Assembly: GCF_015709525.1 (NCBI RefSeq) | Contig: NZ_JADNRA010000035.1 | Location: 292,483-356,482 of the forward strand | Length of the DNA: 64,000 nt | Direction: 5' to 3' | From: Methylocystis sp. L43 | GTDB taxonomy: Bacteria > Pseudomonadota > Alphaproteobacteria > Rhizobiales > Beijerinckiaceae | Part shown: piece by piece, positions 8,965-18,787 of the stretch | How the letters are laid out: the number at the start of each line of letters is the position of its first letter | How positions within the stretch are numbered: position 1 is the stretch's first letter | Notes under the pieces: generated by a model | What the model was told of the DNA's origin: nothing | The model's database searches: none | The model's input: the letters and a program-made list of their open reading frames with translations, nothing else | Position numbers and translations under genes: made by a program

Positions 8965-9815
8965 CGAGCCTTGCTCCGTTCCTCTTCGTTCTTTGCTTGT
9001 TGATAAAGCTTGCGGATTTCGTCGATGTCGACGGAGGGCTTCGGCAGCTTCAGATTAAGATCGTCGAGCGTATCGGCGATGATGTTGGAAACCGCGAGAT
9101 TGCGAAACCATTTGTGGTTTGCCGGGATGATGAACCAGGGCGCATGTTCGGTCGAGCAGCGCGACAGGGCCGCTTCGAAGGCCTTGATGTAGTCATCCCA
9201 TTTTTCGCGCTCGGAATAGTCGCTGGCGCTGATCTTCCATTGGTTCGCCGGATCGTCGAGCCGCGCCTTGAAGCGCTTGAGCTGTTCTTCTTTGGAGATG
9301 TAGAGAAAGAATTTTAGAATGGTCGTCTTGTTCTCGACGGCGAGGAGCTTCTCCCATTCGTTGATGAAATCATAGCGCGGCTTCCACGCTTCTTTTGGCG
9401 CGAGCTTATGCACGCGCACGACGAGCACGTCTTCATAATGGGAGCGATTGAAGATCGAAACGTAGCCGCGCCGCGGCGCATGCGGATGGACGCGCCATAG
9501 GAAATCGTGGGCCTGTTCCTCAGGGGTCGGCTGCTTGAATCCGGTCACCTGCACGCCCTGCGGGTCCATGGCGCTGATGACATGCCAGCAGGTGCCGTCC
9601 TTGCCGGCGCTGTCGATGCCCTGCAAGACGATCAGCAGAGAATGCGTGCGGTCGGCGTAGAGTTTGCGCTGCAGCTCGGTGATGCGCGTGAGATTGCGCT
9701 GCAATTCCTGCGCCGTTTGGGCGTCATTCGCATAGTCGCCGTGAAAATCCGGATCGATTGATCCGAGATCGACGTGCGAACCGGGCTCGACGCGGAACTT
9801 TTTGACGAATTTCAT
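8961..9815 (-). CDS. ppk2: Polyphosphate kinase 2 family protein
   Basis: 284 residues; phosphorylates nucleotides with polyphosphate, or the reverse. Start at ATG 9815 with AAGGAGG upstream. Motifs: Walker A-like LQGIDSAGKDG, then the lid and Walker B regions APRRGYVSIFNRSHYEDVLVVRVH and FFLYISKEEQLKRF, with DPANQWKIS in between. This GIDSAGKDG plus FNRSHYEDV combination defines PPK2. The gene sits 32 bp after the P-type ATPase gene and overlaps the MFS gene, suggesting co-expression with ion/energy functions. Confidence 0.93.
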   Translation of the reverse strand: MKFVKKFRVEPGSHVDLGSIDPDFHGDYANDAQTAQELQRNLTRITELQRKLYADRTHSLLIVLQGIDSAGKDGTCWHVISAMDPQGVQVTGFKQPTPEEQAHDFLWRVHPHAPRRGYVSIFNRSHYEDVLVVRVHKLAPKEAWKPRYDFINEWEKLLAVENKTTILKFFLYISKEEQLKRFKARLDDPANQWKISASDYSEREKWDDYIKAFEAALSRCSTEHAPWFIIPANHKWFRNLAVSNIIADTLDDLNLKLPKPSVDIDEIRKLYQQAKNEEERSKAR

Positions 9816-9847
9816 GTGCTCCGCCTCCTTCGAGCTGTCGCTCCCGT

Positions 9848-12409
9848 TCAACCGGCGAGAGCGACGCGGCGGGCGGTCAGGCGCTTGTCGCGCCGCCCGG
9901 CCAGACGCCAGTAGATCATCTTCACAATCTCGGCCACGACGACCCAGAGCAGACAGTAAAGCCACACGCCGACGATCGCCGCGCCGGGAACGGCGTCGAC
10001 GCCGACTCCATAAAGGCAGAGCAACACGGCGACGACCTGCGTCGCCGCGATCGCCCAGAAAAGTCTGGCGCTGGGATAAGGCGGCGCAAAAATCGCATGT
10101 TTGGTGCGCACGCTGAAGAGCAGCAAATGGCCGCCGACGGCGAGTTGCAGAAACAGCAGAGTCCGGAGCTGGCCCGGATCAATCGGGATCATCGCCTGCA
10201 GCGAATCGTCAAGCGTCCAGCGCATGCCGATCAGCAAAAACCCAAAAGTCTCGGCGACCGCGATCAGTCCCATCAGCGAAGCGAAAATGAAGATGCGGTG
10301 CATGTCCCATCTCACCGGCTGCGGCGCGACGGGGACATTGTCGTAGGCGATCGTCATGATCGGGATATCGTCGAGGAGCGCGAGCGCGACGATCATGATG
10401 GCGGTGAGCGGCTGAAAGTCGAAAAATACGATCGACGCGACGACGACGATCATGATGTCGAGCGTCATGGCGATCCGATAGTAAATGTAGCTCTCGATGC
10501 GCTGAAAAATCTGTCGCGACACGCGGATCGCGTTGACGATGGTCGAAAGCCCGGGCGCCGTGAGGATCAACGCGGCGGCGCTTCGCGCCGCATCGGTCGC
10601 GCCGCTGACGGCGATGCCGCAATCGGCTTGTTTGAGCGCAGGCGCGTCATTCACGCCGTCGCCGGTCATCGCGACGATATGGCCGACCGACTGAAGCGCC
10701 TTGACGATCTCATATTTGTGTTCCGGGAACACTCTGCCGAATCCATCGGCCCGCTCCACCGCGTCGACGACGCTGCGCGGCAGAGCGCCGGATTTCACTT
10801 CCCCTTTGAAGACATCGCTCGCGACGAGCAGATGCGAACCCATGCCGAGCTGGGCGGCGATCTCATCGCCGATGGCGACGTCATCGCCGGTCACCATCTT
10901 GACTTCCAGGCCGAGCCCGCGCGCCTCGGCGATTGTCGCCTTGGCGTCGGCGCGCGGCGGGTCCATCATCGAGATGAGTCCAACCAGTTGCCACCGCGCG
11001 CCATCTTCCGACATGGCGACGCCCAGCGCGCGCTGGCCTTTGACGGCGAGCGCCGCCACCTCGTTCTGATAGCGCTGCAAAGTCTGCGAGTCGGGCCGCA
11101 CGAGCGCGGATATCGCCTGCGGCGCGCCCTTGGCGTAATGGCGAACGCCGCCAGAGGCGTCGGCGACTGTCGAGATGGTGCGTTTGCTGACGGGATCGAA
11201 CGGCGTGAACGCCTTCTGCTTGAAACTGTCGAGCGCATCATGCGCCGGCAGCGCCGCCATCACGGCAAGGTCGATCGCGTCTTCGCTGCTTTTCTGGGTC
11301 GCCAGCGCAGCGAACAGCAATACGTCGTCGCTCTTGAAAGCGCCATAGGAAATGGCGCTTTGCACGGTGAGCTTGTTCATCGTCAGCGTGCCGGTTTTGT
11401 CGCTGCACAGCACGTCGACTCCGGCAAGCTCCTCGATCGCGTTCAGACGCGAAACGATGGCCTTTTGCAAGGAAAGCGTATAGGCGCCGATCGCCATCGT
11501 CACCGACATGACCGCCGGCAGCGCGACGGGGATCGATGCGATCAGCAGCACCAGCACATATTGGGCGATGGAGCCGACGCGATCCCAGCTCCAGTCGTCC
11601 GGCGCGATGACTTCCCGATAGAGCTGCGCGCCGACGAGGATCAGCGCCAGAAAAAATGCAAGCACGAGGAGAAAATCGCCGACCTCCGTCACCGCGCGCT
11701 GCGAATGCGAAACGGCGCCGGCGGCGCCGACCAGCTTCGCTGTGCGCCCGAAGAAGGTGCGGCCGCCCGTCGCCGTGACCACGCCCGTCATGGCGCCTTG
11801 TTTGGCGATCGCGCCCGCATAGGCGTCGTCGCCGATTTTCTTGGAGACGGGCAGCGATTCGCCGGTGAGCGCCGCCTGATCGCAGCTCAAATAATCGCCT
11901 TCAATGAGCAGGAGATCGGCGGGGATGATCTGGCCCGCGGCGACGCTGACAATATCGCCGGGCGTCAGTTCGGCGGCGGGGATGGTCGTCCAGGCGCCGT
12001 CGCGCAACACGCGCGCTCGGGGCGCGAGGTTTTTCTTCAGGGCCGCGAGCGCATTCGCCGCCTTGTTGTCCTGCCAGAATCCGACCACGGCGTTATAGAG
12101 GAGAAGACCGGCGACGACGCCGAAGTCGGGCCAATCCCGCCGCACGGCGGAGATGACGGCCGCGGCTTCGATGAGAAACGGCAGCGGCCCCCAGAAATAG
12201 TTGAGCAGACGGCGCCACTTGCTTTCCGTCTTGTCCTCTAGCGCGTTTGGGCCGTATTCCGCGAGCCGCCGCGCCGCTTCGGCGGCGGTGAGGCCGCTCT
12301 CTGTCGTCTTCAGCGTCTCAAGTCGCTGCGAGATTTTGACCTGCGCCGGATCTAGGGAAAGCGCTGGCGAAGATTGGCTCGCCGGCGATTTCGCGCTGAC
12401 GTCCGGCAT
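9848..12409 (-). CDS. Plasma-membrane proton-efflux P-type ATPase (P3A)
   Basis: 853 residues. Order: cation-transporter N domain (LTAAEAARRLAEYGPNAL), helices 1-2, actuator domain with LTGESLPVSK, helices 3-4 with the PVALP motif, phosphorylation motif CSDKTGTLTMNKL, nucleotide-binding domain with KGAPQAI, hinge TGDGVNDAPALKQADCGIA, then the C-terminal helices. The short architecture without heavy-metal domains and IASIPVALPAVM fit fungal/plant-type H+-ATPases. Start at ATG 12409 is favoured by GGGGAGAG upstream; two in-frame upstream ATG codons lack a site. It follows the efflux genes and precedes ppk2. Confidence 0.9.
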   Translation of the reverse strand: MPDVSAKSPASQSSPALSLDPAQVKISQRLETLKTTESGLTAAEAARRLAEYGPNALEDKTESKWRRLLNYFWGPLPFLIEAAAVISAVRRDWPDFGVVAGLLLYNAVVGFWQDNKAANALAALKKNLAPRARVLRDGAWTTIPAAELTPGDIVSVAAGQIIPADLLLIEGDYLSCDQAALTGESLPVSKKIGDDAYAGAIAKQGAMTGVVTATGGRTFFGRTAKLVGAAGAVSHSQRAVTEVGDFLLVLAFFLALILVGAQLYREVIAPDDWSWDRVGSIAQYVLVLLIASIPVALPAVMSVTMAIGAYTLSLQKAIVSRLNAIEELAGVDVLCSDKTGTLTMNKLTVQSAISYGAFKSDDVLLFAALATQKSSEDAIDLAVMAALPAHDALDSFKQKAFTPFDPVSKRTISTVADASGGVRHYAKGAPQAISALVRPDSQTLQRYQNEVAALAVKGQRALGVAMSEDGARWQLVGLISMMDPPRADAKATIAEARGLGLEVKMVTGDDVAIGDEIAAQLGMGSHLLVASDVFKGEVKSGALPRSVVDAVERADGFGRVFPEHKYEIVKALQSVGHIVAMTGDGVNDAPALKQADCGIAVSGATDAARSAAALILTAPGLSTIVNAIRVSRQIFQRIESYIYYRIAMTLDIMIVVVASIVFFDFQPLTAIMIVALALLDDIPIMTIAYDNVPVAPQPVRWDMHRIFIFASLMGLIAVAETFGFLLIGMRWTLDDSLQAMIPIDPGQLRTLLFLQLAVGGHLLLFSVRTKHAIFAPPYPSARLFWAIAATQVVAVLLCLYGVGVDAVPGAAIVGVWLYCLLWVVVAEIVKMIYWRLAGRRDKRLTARRVALAG

Positions 12410-12527
12410 GCTTGCTCTCCCCATCAGATAATTAAAATATCCAAACCGAATCTTACGGCGTGAACCGAGTCTCGCCAAGAGACTCGCTCAAAAAGGCAAG
12501 CGCGAGTCCAAATTAACCGTGCACAGT

Positions 12528-13718
12528 CTATTCGGCGGCTGTGCAGGCGGCGCCGTCGTTCGACGCGCCTATGGCGTTGTCTTTGACGATCTTGTCGGCG
12601 CGAGCCTTCGCATCTGCGAGATCCTTGTCATAGACGTCGGTCAGATATTCATTCGTCGTCGTCTTGACGATCGAGTGATTGGGCGATTGCAGCGGGCCGG
12701 ACACATTAATCGAGGCGACCGTCGACAGGCCGGGACGCAAGGGTTGCTTCTCGAGTTCGTCCGCCCGCAAGGCGATACGCACCGGAATGCGCTGAACGAT
12801 GCGAATGAAGTTGCCGGTCGCGTTATCTGGGGGCAGAGCCGCGAAGACGGCGCCGGAGCCAGGAACAAGTCCTGCTACTTCTCCATGGTAGATCTGTTCC
12901 GATCCGTAGAGATCGACCTTGATGATCGCCGCCTGCCCGGGACGAACCCGAGCCATCCTGTTTTCCCACAAATTCGCTTCGACCCAGAGATGGTCGAGCG
13001 GCACGATATTGAGAATGGCGTCGCCGGGGCGCACCCGCTTGCCGACCTGAACGCTGCGTTTGGCGACATAGCCGGTCGCCGGCGCCCGGATGTTCTGGCG
13101 CACGAACTCGACGTAAGCGTCGTTGTATCGCGCCTTGGCGGCCTCGATGTCGGGATGATTCATCCGCGTCACGCCGACGACGCGCGCCTCGACCGACTGG
13201 TATTCCGCCTGCGCCTCGCGCAGATCGGCTTCCAGCGCGGCGAGCTGGTCCTCGGTATTCTGCAGCACCTGTCGCGAAGCGGCGCCGCTCAGCGTCGCTT
13301 CGCGGTATCTTGCGAGATCGTGGCGCGTCTTGTCGCGAAGCGCGGCGCGGGAAATGACCTTCTGGCAGACCTGGCGGCGCTGCGCGTAAAGCGCGCCGAC
13401 GGAGCGAACCGCGCGGCCGAGTTCGGCCTCGGCCTGCGCGAGCGCCGCTCTTGCGCGTTGGCCGTCGAGGCGAACGAGCACGTCGCCTTTCTTGACGAGC
13501 TGCGTTTCTTCAGCGAGCACGGCGGCCACGACTCCCGTCGCGTCCGCCTGCACCGGGATGATGTTGCCGGTGACGAAGGCGTTGTCCGTCGTCACCCAGT
13601 CGCGGTCGTAAAAATACCATCGCGAGAACGCGATCAGCGCGCCGGCAAGAACCGCCGCAATGACGATCTTGAGCAGAAATTCTCTTCGGGAGCGGATGCT
13701 TTTGCGGGACAGCGCCAT
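12528..13718 (-). CDS. HlyD/EmrA-type membrane fusion protein
   Basis: 396 residues: N-terminal helix (FLLKIVIAAVLAGALIAFSRW), biotinyl-lipoyl half motif VTTDNAFVTGNIIPVQADATGVV, a long alpha-helical hairpin (residues about 90-200), second lipoyl half IRAPATGYVAKRSVQVGKRV, then beta-barrel domains. DNAYV/FVTGN followed by IPVQ is typical of EmrA. It bridges an inner-membrane exporter to an outer-membrane channel. The channel gene lies 39 bp upstream, but no EmrB-like permease gene is adjacent. Confidence 0.9.
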   Translation of the reverse strand: MALSRKSIRSRREFLLKIVIAAVLAGALIAFSRWYFYDRDWVTTDNAFVTGNIIPVQADATGVVAAVLAEETQLVKKGDVLVRLDGQRARAALAQAEAELGRAVRSVGALYAQRRQVCQKVISRAALRDKTRHDLARYREATLSGAASRQVLQNTEDQLAALEADLREAQAEYQSVEARVVGVTRMNHPDIEAAKARYNDAYVEFVRQNIRAPATGYVAKRSVQVGKRVRPGDAILNIVPLDHLWVEANLWENRMARVRPGQAAIIKVDLYGSEQIYHGEVAGLVPGSGAVFAALPPDNATGNFIRIVQRIPVRIALRADELEKQPLRPGLSTVASINVSGPLQSPNHSIVKTTTNEYLTDVYDKDLADAKARADKIVKDNAIGASNDGAACTAAE

Positions 13719-13757
13719 CGATGGGGGTTCGCGTTCTTCTGTTAAGGCGTGGCGCGT

Positions 13758-15401
13758 TCAGCCGCCGCCAAGCGACTGGATCGTCTCGACGGCCGGCGTC
13801 AAAGGGTCGGTTTCGGGCGCCGGCTTCGGCGCGGCCGGCGGCGGACCATCGGCATAGCCGCCGCCCAGCGCCTGATACAAGTCGACGGCGGCGATCAGCC
13901 TGTCGCCTTCAAGCGCGCGCTGCGCGAAGCCGGACTCGAGAAGATCAACGCGCTCGGCGACGATTTCGCGGCGATCTTTGATTCCGTCGCGCAGGCGCGA
14001 TTGCGCAAGGTCATACTGGGCGCGCGCAGCGCGCAGGTAGCGGCTCTGCGCCTCATATTCGGCGCGCGCGCGCTTGAGATTGGCGATGGCGTCGGCGACC
14101 TGCTGCGCCGCTTGCAGCAGCGTCTCATTATACGAGTCGACCGCCTGATCATAATCGGCGCGCTGAAACTCCAGGTTTCCGCTGAGGCGGCCGCCCTGAA
14201 AAAGGGGCAGGCGCAGTCCGGGCGAGACGGCGTAGCCGATCGCCGAGGGCGTAAAGAGATAGCCCGCGAGTTTGCTGATCTTCGTCGAGGTCACCGAGCC
14301 TTCGAAGCCGCCGGTGATCGCAAGATCAATCGAGGGAAGAAACATCGTTTTGGCGACGTGAACCCGGGCCGCCGCCGCCTCGGCGCGGCGCAGCGCGGCG
14401 GCGAGATCGGGGCGGTGCGCGAGCAGTTCAAGCGGCAGGCTTCGTGGCAGCGGCGGCGCCGCCGGCGCTGGCGCGCTCCGGCCGGCGTAAAGGTCGCGCG
14501 CGGCGTCGGGTCCTTCGCCCATGAGCCGAGCGAGCGCATCCTTCTGCAGCGTCACCAGCGCCTGCGCGGCCGCTTCGCGCCGGACGGCGTTTTCGAATTC
14601 GGCGCGGGCGATCTGCACCCCGTCCAAGGAGTCGAGTCCGGTGCGATAGCGGGTTTCAGCAAGCGCAACCAAATCGCGGCGCAGACGCGTCAAAGCTCTG
14701 GCGACCTCGAGCTGGCGCGCCGCGGCGTAGCCGCGCAGATAGGCGCGCGCGACCGAGGCGGTCAGCAGCAGGCGCGCCTGCTCCAGTTCGGCCTCTTGCG
14801 CCGCGGACTCGCCGATCGCCGAGTCGAGCAGAGCCCGGTTTTTCTGCCAGAAATCCAGCTCCCAGGTCAGCGCAAGCGGATTAATGAAGGCCATGGTCTT
14901 CTGCAATCCGCCCTGCGCCGGATTGTAGGAGGCTACGACGCCATGCAGCGGATTGCGGGATTGCCGCATGCCGAAGGTCGCCTGGACTTCCGGCAGGAGC
15001 CTCGCGCCGGCGACCTGCACGATGGCGTCCGCGCCGCGTAGAGTGTCTTCCGCTTTCTTGAGGCTTTGATTGTCGCGCAACGCCTTGTCGATGACGCCGT
15101 CAAGCTCTGCGCTGCAGAAAGCGCGCCACCATTCCTCGCGGGGCCAAGCGGTTTCGCCAGCGGCGGCTTTCAGGCCGGACCCGGCCAGCGTGCGCTCCAT
15201 GGCGGGCGCGCCGAGAAATTGGGCGCGCTCTACCGTCGTCGTGGGCGCGCAGCCGGCGAGAAAAAGCGCGACTGGGGCTCCGCAGCACAGCCATCGCCGC
15301 CGGGTTGCGAGCCAAATCGCGCCGACGCCCCAAGCGGCGATGCTCTCGCGGCCAGGGCGCAGGCGGGAAGGCGCACGACGGGGCGCGGGCTCACTATGCA
15401 A
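13758..15401 (-). CDS. NodT/OprM-family outer membrane efflux lipoprotein
   Basis: 547 residues; TolC-like channel component. A basic N-terminal stretch leads to a lipobox (VALFLAGC), so the mature protein is lipidated. Two repeated outer-membrane-factor halves are visible, with coiled coils (residues about 95-300 and 310-500), and motifs LTWELDFWQKNRA and HRPDLAAALRRAEAAAARVHVAKTMFLPSIDL typical of NodT. The start is ATG 15401; a shorter start nearer the signal sequence cannot be excluded because the first 40 residues are unusually basic. Ends 39 bp before the membrane fusion protein gene. Confidence 0.9.
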   Translation of the reverse strand: MHSEPAPRRAPSRLRPGRESIAAWGVGAIWLATRRRWLCCGAPVALFLAGCAPTTTVERAQFLGAPAMERTLAGSGLKAAAGETAWPREEWWRAFCSAELDGVIDKALRDNQSLKKAEDTLRGADAIVQVAGARLLPEVQATFGMRQSRNPLHGVVASYNPAQGGLQKTMAFINPLALTWELDFWQKNRALLDSAIGESAAQEAELEQARLLLTASVARAYLRGYAAARQLEVARALTRLRRDLVALAETRYRTGLDSLDGVQIARAEFENAVRREAAAQALVTLQKDALARLMGEGPDAARDLYAGRSAPAPAAPPLPRSLPLELLAHRPDLAAALRRAEAAAARVHVAKTMFLPSIDLAITGGFEGSVTSTKISKLAGYLFTPSAIGYAVSPGLRLPLFQGGRLSGNLEFQRADYDQAVDSYNETLLQAAQQVADAIANLKRARAEYEAQSRYLRAARAQYDLAQSRLRDGIKDRREIVAERVDLLESGFAQRALEGDRLIAAVDLYQALGGGYADGPPPAAPKPAPETDPLTPAVETIQSLGGG

Positions 15402-15562
15402 CAGACACTCCTACCCTGCGCCGACGATCTTTAAGAACGCGGCGGCGAGTTCGCAGGAGTCATCAGCCTTTCGGCGGTTATCGGGGGAACCCCATCCCCA
15501 TCCGTTAATACTTAGTTTACGACAGAGCTACCGGTCAATAAGTTCAATGGCGACCTCGCGGG

Positions 15563-16546
15563 CTATCCCCAGAGCTCCGGCGCCGGGGGCATGAGGGTCG
15601 ATCCCTCGTAGCACAGCCCGGGGACACGATCGCGGGCCAGAAGCAGAGGTCCGTCGAGGTCGACGAAGGAGGCGATCTGCCCCACGAGGACGGCCGGCGC
15701 CATGGCGAGCGACGTTCCCACCATGCAGCCCGCCATGATGGAAAAGCCCATTTCCTGCGCCGCGCGCGCCAGCGCCAGCGCTTCGGTCAGGCCGCCAGTC
15801 TTGTCGAGCTTGACGTTGATCGTGTCGTAGCGGCCCTTGAGCGGCGCGAGCGAGGCGCGGTCATGCACGCTTTCGTCGGCGCAGATCGGCACGGGTCGGG
15901 ACATGGTCGCGAGAATGTCGTCCCTGCCCGCCGGCAGAGGCTGCTCGACGAGCGAGACGCCGTAATCGGCGCAAGCGGCGAGCTGGCGGGGAAGGGTTTC
16001 CTCCGCCCATGATTCGTTGGCGTCGACGATCAGGGTTGAGTCTGGGGCGCCCGCGCGCACCGCGGCGAGGCGCGCTTCGTCGCCCTCGCCGGCGAGCTTG
16101 ATCTTCAAGAGCGGCCGGTCGGCCGCCCTTTCCGCCGCGGCGCGCATCTGGTCGGGCGCGCCGACCGAGATCGTGAAGGCCGTCACAAGCGGCGAGAGCG
16201 CCTCGAAACCTGCCGCGACATGGGCCGGAACGCCCGAAAGCTTGGCCTCGATGTCCCAGAGGGCGCAATCGAGCGCGTTGCGCGCCGCCCCCGCCGGCAG
16301 CAGGCGCTGCAGAGCGGCGCGATCGGCGCCGGCTTCGAGAGCGTCGCGCGCGCTTTCAATTGTCGCGACGACGCTTTCGGCGCTTTCGCCATAGCGGGCG
16401 TAGGGCACGCATTCGCCCCGACCGACGCCGCCGCCTTGAACCAAGGTCGCGGTCACGACTATGGCTTCGGTCTTGGCGCCCCGCGAAATCACAAAGCTGC
16501 CGGCGATCGGGTAACTCTGTATGGCTACAGACAGTTTTCGCTTCAA
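15563..16546 (-). CDS. L-Ala-D/L-Glu (dipeptide) epimerase, enolase superfamily
   Basis: 327 residues. Enolase-superfamily enzyme that epimerises Ala-Glu dipeptides from peptidoglycan recycling. Motifs: N-terminal capping domain with GGGVGRGECVPYARYGE; catalytic Lys in LLKIKLAGEG; metal ligands in IVDANESW, VEQPLP and ICADESVHD; second catalytic Lys in INVKLDKTGGLTEAL; then SIMAGCMVGTS. The MVGTS and KLDKTGG signatures are those of YcjG-type dipeptide epimerases rather than muconate-lactonising enzymes. It is a single gene read toward the efflux operon. Confidence 0.9.
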   Translation of the reverse strand: MKRKLSVAIQSYPIAGSFVISRGAKTEAIVVTATLVQGGGVGRGECVPYARYGESAESVVATIESARDALEAGADRAALQRLLPAGAARNALDCALWDIEAKLSGVPAHVAAGFEALSPLVTAFTISVGAPDQMRAAAERAADRPLLKIKLAGEGDEARLAAVRAGAPDSTLIVDANESWAEETLPRQLAACADYGVSLVEQPLPAGRDDILATMSRPVPICADESVHDRASLAPLKGRYDTINVKLDKTGGLTEALALARAAQEMGFSIMAGCMVGTSLAMAPAVLVGQIASFVDLDGPLLLARDRVPGLCYEGSTLMPPAPELWG

Positions 16547-16775
16547 ATCTCTCTCCGGCGCCCGCGTCGCTCGGGCGCGATGGCGCAGCGATGTGCGCCG
16601 ACGCGCTTGCTGACGTCAATTCACGAAGTTATGACGTTTTTGCAAGAGGCGGTTTCGCAAGATGCTGCTTTGCAAGAGGCGGCGCGCCGGCCGGCGTCAG
16701 CGGCGCGCCACAATCGTCGGATAGGATGACGCGATCAATGAGCCGATCACTGACTCCAGCGCGGAGCGAAGCCCG

Positions 16776-17924
16776 ATGACCGTCGCGGCGATGCAGCGTC
16801 CGCCCAAAGTCGCGCGCCAGTCCGCGACGGAGGGCGTGCGCCTTGCGCTTTCGGGCGACTGGACGCTGTTGGCCTCTCAGCGTCTCGAGGAGGAGGGGCG
16901 TCGAATTGTCGAGGAAGCGCGTCTCGACCGCACGATCGCCATTGATCTTTCGCAAGTCTCGCAACTCGATACGGCCGGCGCCTGGCTGATCAATCGCGCG
17001 CGGCATGATCTCGCGCGCGGCGACGTCGCCGTCACGCTCGAACATGTGCGGCCTGAATATTCGACCCTGCTAGATGAAACGCGTTATCGCGCCTTCGTTG
17101 CGCCTGCGCGGCCGCGGTTCAATGTCATCTTCGTTCTGCTTGCGGATTTTGGCGAATCCGTCGTGGACGCGCTTCGCGAATTTTACCGCGGCGTCGGCTT
17201 TCTCGGCGAATTCGTCTCCTCGATGATGTATGTGGCCGCCAATCCGCGGCGGTTCAGGCTCACGTCGCTCGTCGCGCAAATCGAGCTGGTGGGCTTTCGC
17301 AGCGTCCCCATCATCGTGCTGATCAACATTCTGGTCGGCGGCATCGTCGCGCAACAGGGCATCTTTCAATTGCTCAAGTTCGGCGCGTCCAGCTACACGG
17401 TCAGCCTGATCGGCATTCTTGTCTTGCGCGAACTCGGCGTGCTGCTCACCTCGATTATGATCGCTGGCCGTTCAGGCTCGGCGATCACCGCCGAACTCGG
17501 CTCGATGAAAATGCGCGAAGAGATCGACGCGCTGCTGGTGATGGGACTTTCGCCTTTCGAGGTGCTGATCGCGCCGCGCGTGCTCGGTCTGGTGATTTCC
17601 CTGCCGATTTTGACCTTCCTCGCCGATATGGCGGCGCTCTTTGGCGGCCTGCTCGTGGCCTGGTGGTATGGGGGGATCAGCCCCGCGGCGTTCGCGTCAT
17701 TGCTCAAAGAAGCGATCGCGCTGCATACGTTTCTTGTCGGCATCATCAAGGCGCCCTTCATGGCGCTGGTGATTGGCCTCATCGCGTCGATGGACGGGCT
17801 GGCGACGCAGGGCTCCGCCGAATCGCTCGGCCGACAGGTCACCTCCTCGGTCGTGAAATCAATTTTCATGGTCATTGTGATGGATGGGGTGTTCGCCGTA
17901 TTTTTTGCGGCGATCGACTATTGA
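16776..17924 (+). CDS. mlaE: MlaE-type lipid ABC transporter permease with N-terminal STAS domain
   Basis: 382 residues. Inner-membrane permease of a phospholipid-transport ABC system maintaining outer-membrane asymmetry. Residues 15-100 form a STAS-like domain (DLSQVSQLDTAGAWLINRAR). The MlaE permease follows: SVPIIVLINILVGGIVAQQG, VLRELGVLLTSIMIAGRSGSA, ITAELGSMKMREEIDALLVMG. The REEIDAL and RSGSAITAELG blocks are diagnostic. The STAS fusion is common in alphaproteobacteria, where no separate mlaB is needed. First gene of mlaE-mlaF-mlaD-lipoprotein. Confidence 0.94.
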   Translation: MTVAAMQRPPKVARQSATEGVRLALSGDWTLLASQRLEEEGRRIVEEARLDRTIAIDLSQVSQLDTAGAWLINRARHDLARGDVAVTLEHVRPEYSTLLDETRYRAFVAPARPRFNVIFVLLADFGESVVDALREFYRGVGFLGEFVSSMMYVAANPRRFRLTSLVAQIELVGFRSVPIIVLINILVGGIVAQQGIFQLLKFGASSYTVSLIGILVLRELGVLLTSIMIAGRSGSAITAELGSMKMREEIDALLVMGLSPFEVLIAPRVLGLVISLPILTFLADMAALFGGLLVAWWYGGISPAAFASLLKEAIALHTFLVGIIKAPFMALVIGLIASMDGLATQGSAESLGRQVTSSVVKSIFMVIVMDGVFAVFFAAIDY

Positions 17925-17932
17925 GCGCGGCG

Positions 17933-18787
17933 ATGGCCAACGCCTCGGCTCATGCCAGCGACGCTCAGGCGCGCCCCAACCGCGACGTCATTATCAGCGT
18001 GCGCGATCTCGTGGTCGGCTTTGGCGACAAAACCATCGTCAACGGGCTCAATCTCGACGTCTACCGCGGCGAGGTGCTCGGCTTCGTCGGCGGGTCCGGG
18101 CAGGGAAAATCTGTGCTCACCCGCGCGATTCTCGGGCTGACGCCGACGCGGGGTGGCTCCATTCGGGTTTTTGGGCAGGATCGCGACGCGCTGACGTCAG
18201 CGGAGCGGCGCGCGTTGGAACAGCGATGGGGCGTGCTGTTTCAGAACGGCGCGCTGTTTTCGGGCCTGACAGTGAAGCAGAATATTCAGATGCCGATGCG
18301 CGAAACACGCGACCTGTCGGAGCGACTGATGGATGAGCTGGCTTTGCTGAAGCTCGAGCTGGTCGGCCTCAGTCCCGACGCCGCGGACAAATTTCCGTCA
18401 GAATTGTCTGGCGGCATGGTGAAGCGCGCGGCCCTGGCGCGCGCCTTGGCGCTTGATCCCGAGCTTGTGTTCCTGGACGAGCCGACATCGGGACTCGATC
18501 CGATCGGCGCCGCCGAATTTGACGCGCTGATCGGCACGCTGCAGCGGACCCTCGGGCTGACCGTGTTCATGGTGACGCACGATCTCGACAGCCTGTATTC
18601 TATCTGCGACAGGGTGGCCGCGCTCGCTGAAGGTCGGGTCATCGCCGCAGGGCCGCTGGAAACCTTGCTCGCGTCCGACCACCCGTGGCTGAAAGCCTAT
18701 TTCCACGGCGTGCGCGGCGGCAGACTGACTGCGGCGCGCGTTGACCAGAAGGACGAACAATGGAAACCCGCGCCAACTACGCCCTGA
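17933..18787 (+). CDS. mlaF: MlaF-type lipid ABC transporter ATP-binding protein
   Basis: 284 residues. Cytoplasmic ATPase of the Mla transporter. Walker A GGSGQGKSVLTRAIL, signature ELSGGMVKRAALARAL, Walker B LVFLDEPTSGLDP and the H-loop MVTHDLDSL are all present. The FLDEPTSGLDP plus SGGMVKR form is that of MlaF. ATG 17933 lies 8 bp after mlaE, and the gene end overlaps mlaD by 28 bp. Confidence 0.95.
   Translation: MANASAHASDAQARPNRDVIISVRDLVVGFGDKTIVNGLNLDVYRGEVLGFVGGSGQGKSVLTRAILGLTPTRGGSIRVFGQDRDALTSAERRALEQRWGVLFQNGALFSGLTVKQNIQMPMRETRDLSERLMDELALLKLELVGLSPDAADKFPSELSGGMVKRAALARALALDPELVFLDEPTSGLDPIGAAEFDALIGTLQRTLGLTVFMVTHDLDSLYSICDRVAALAEGRVIAAGPLETLLASDHPWLKAYFHGVRGGRLTAARVDQKDEQWKPAPTTP

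Noticed and set aside
10097..12241. 714-codon plus-strand frame
   Set aside because: Shadow of the P-type ATPase gene; no domain signature.
12480..12508. Seven-bp inverted repeat GACTCGC/GCGAGTC after the fusion-protein gene
   Set aside because: Long loop and no T run; too weak to call a terminator.
13749..15041. 430-codon plus-strand frame
   Set aside because: Shadow of the NodT-like gene.
16637..16686. Three imperfect tandem 15-16-bp units around TTTGCAAGAGGCGG
   Set aside because: Short and imperfect, in the leader of mlaE; no known regulator pattern, and chance is possible.
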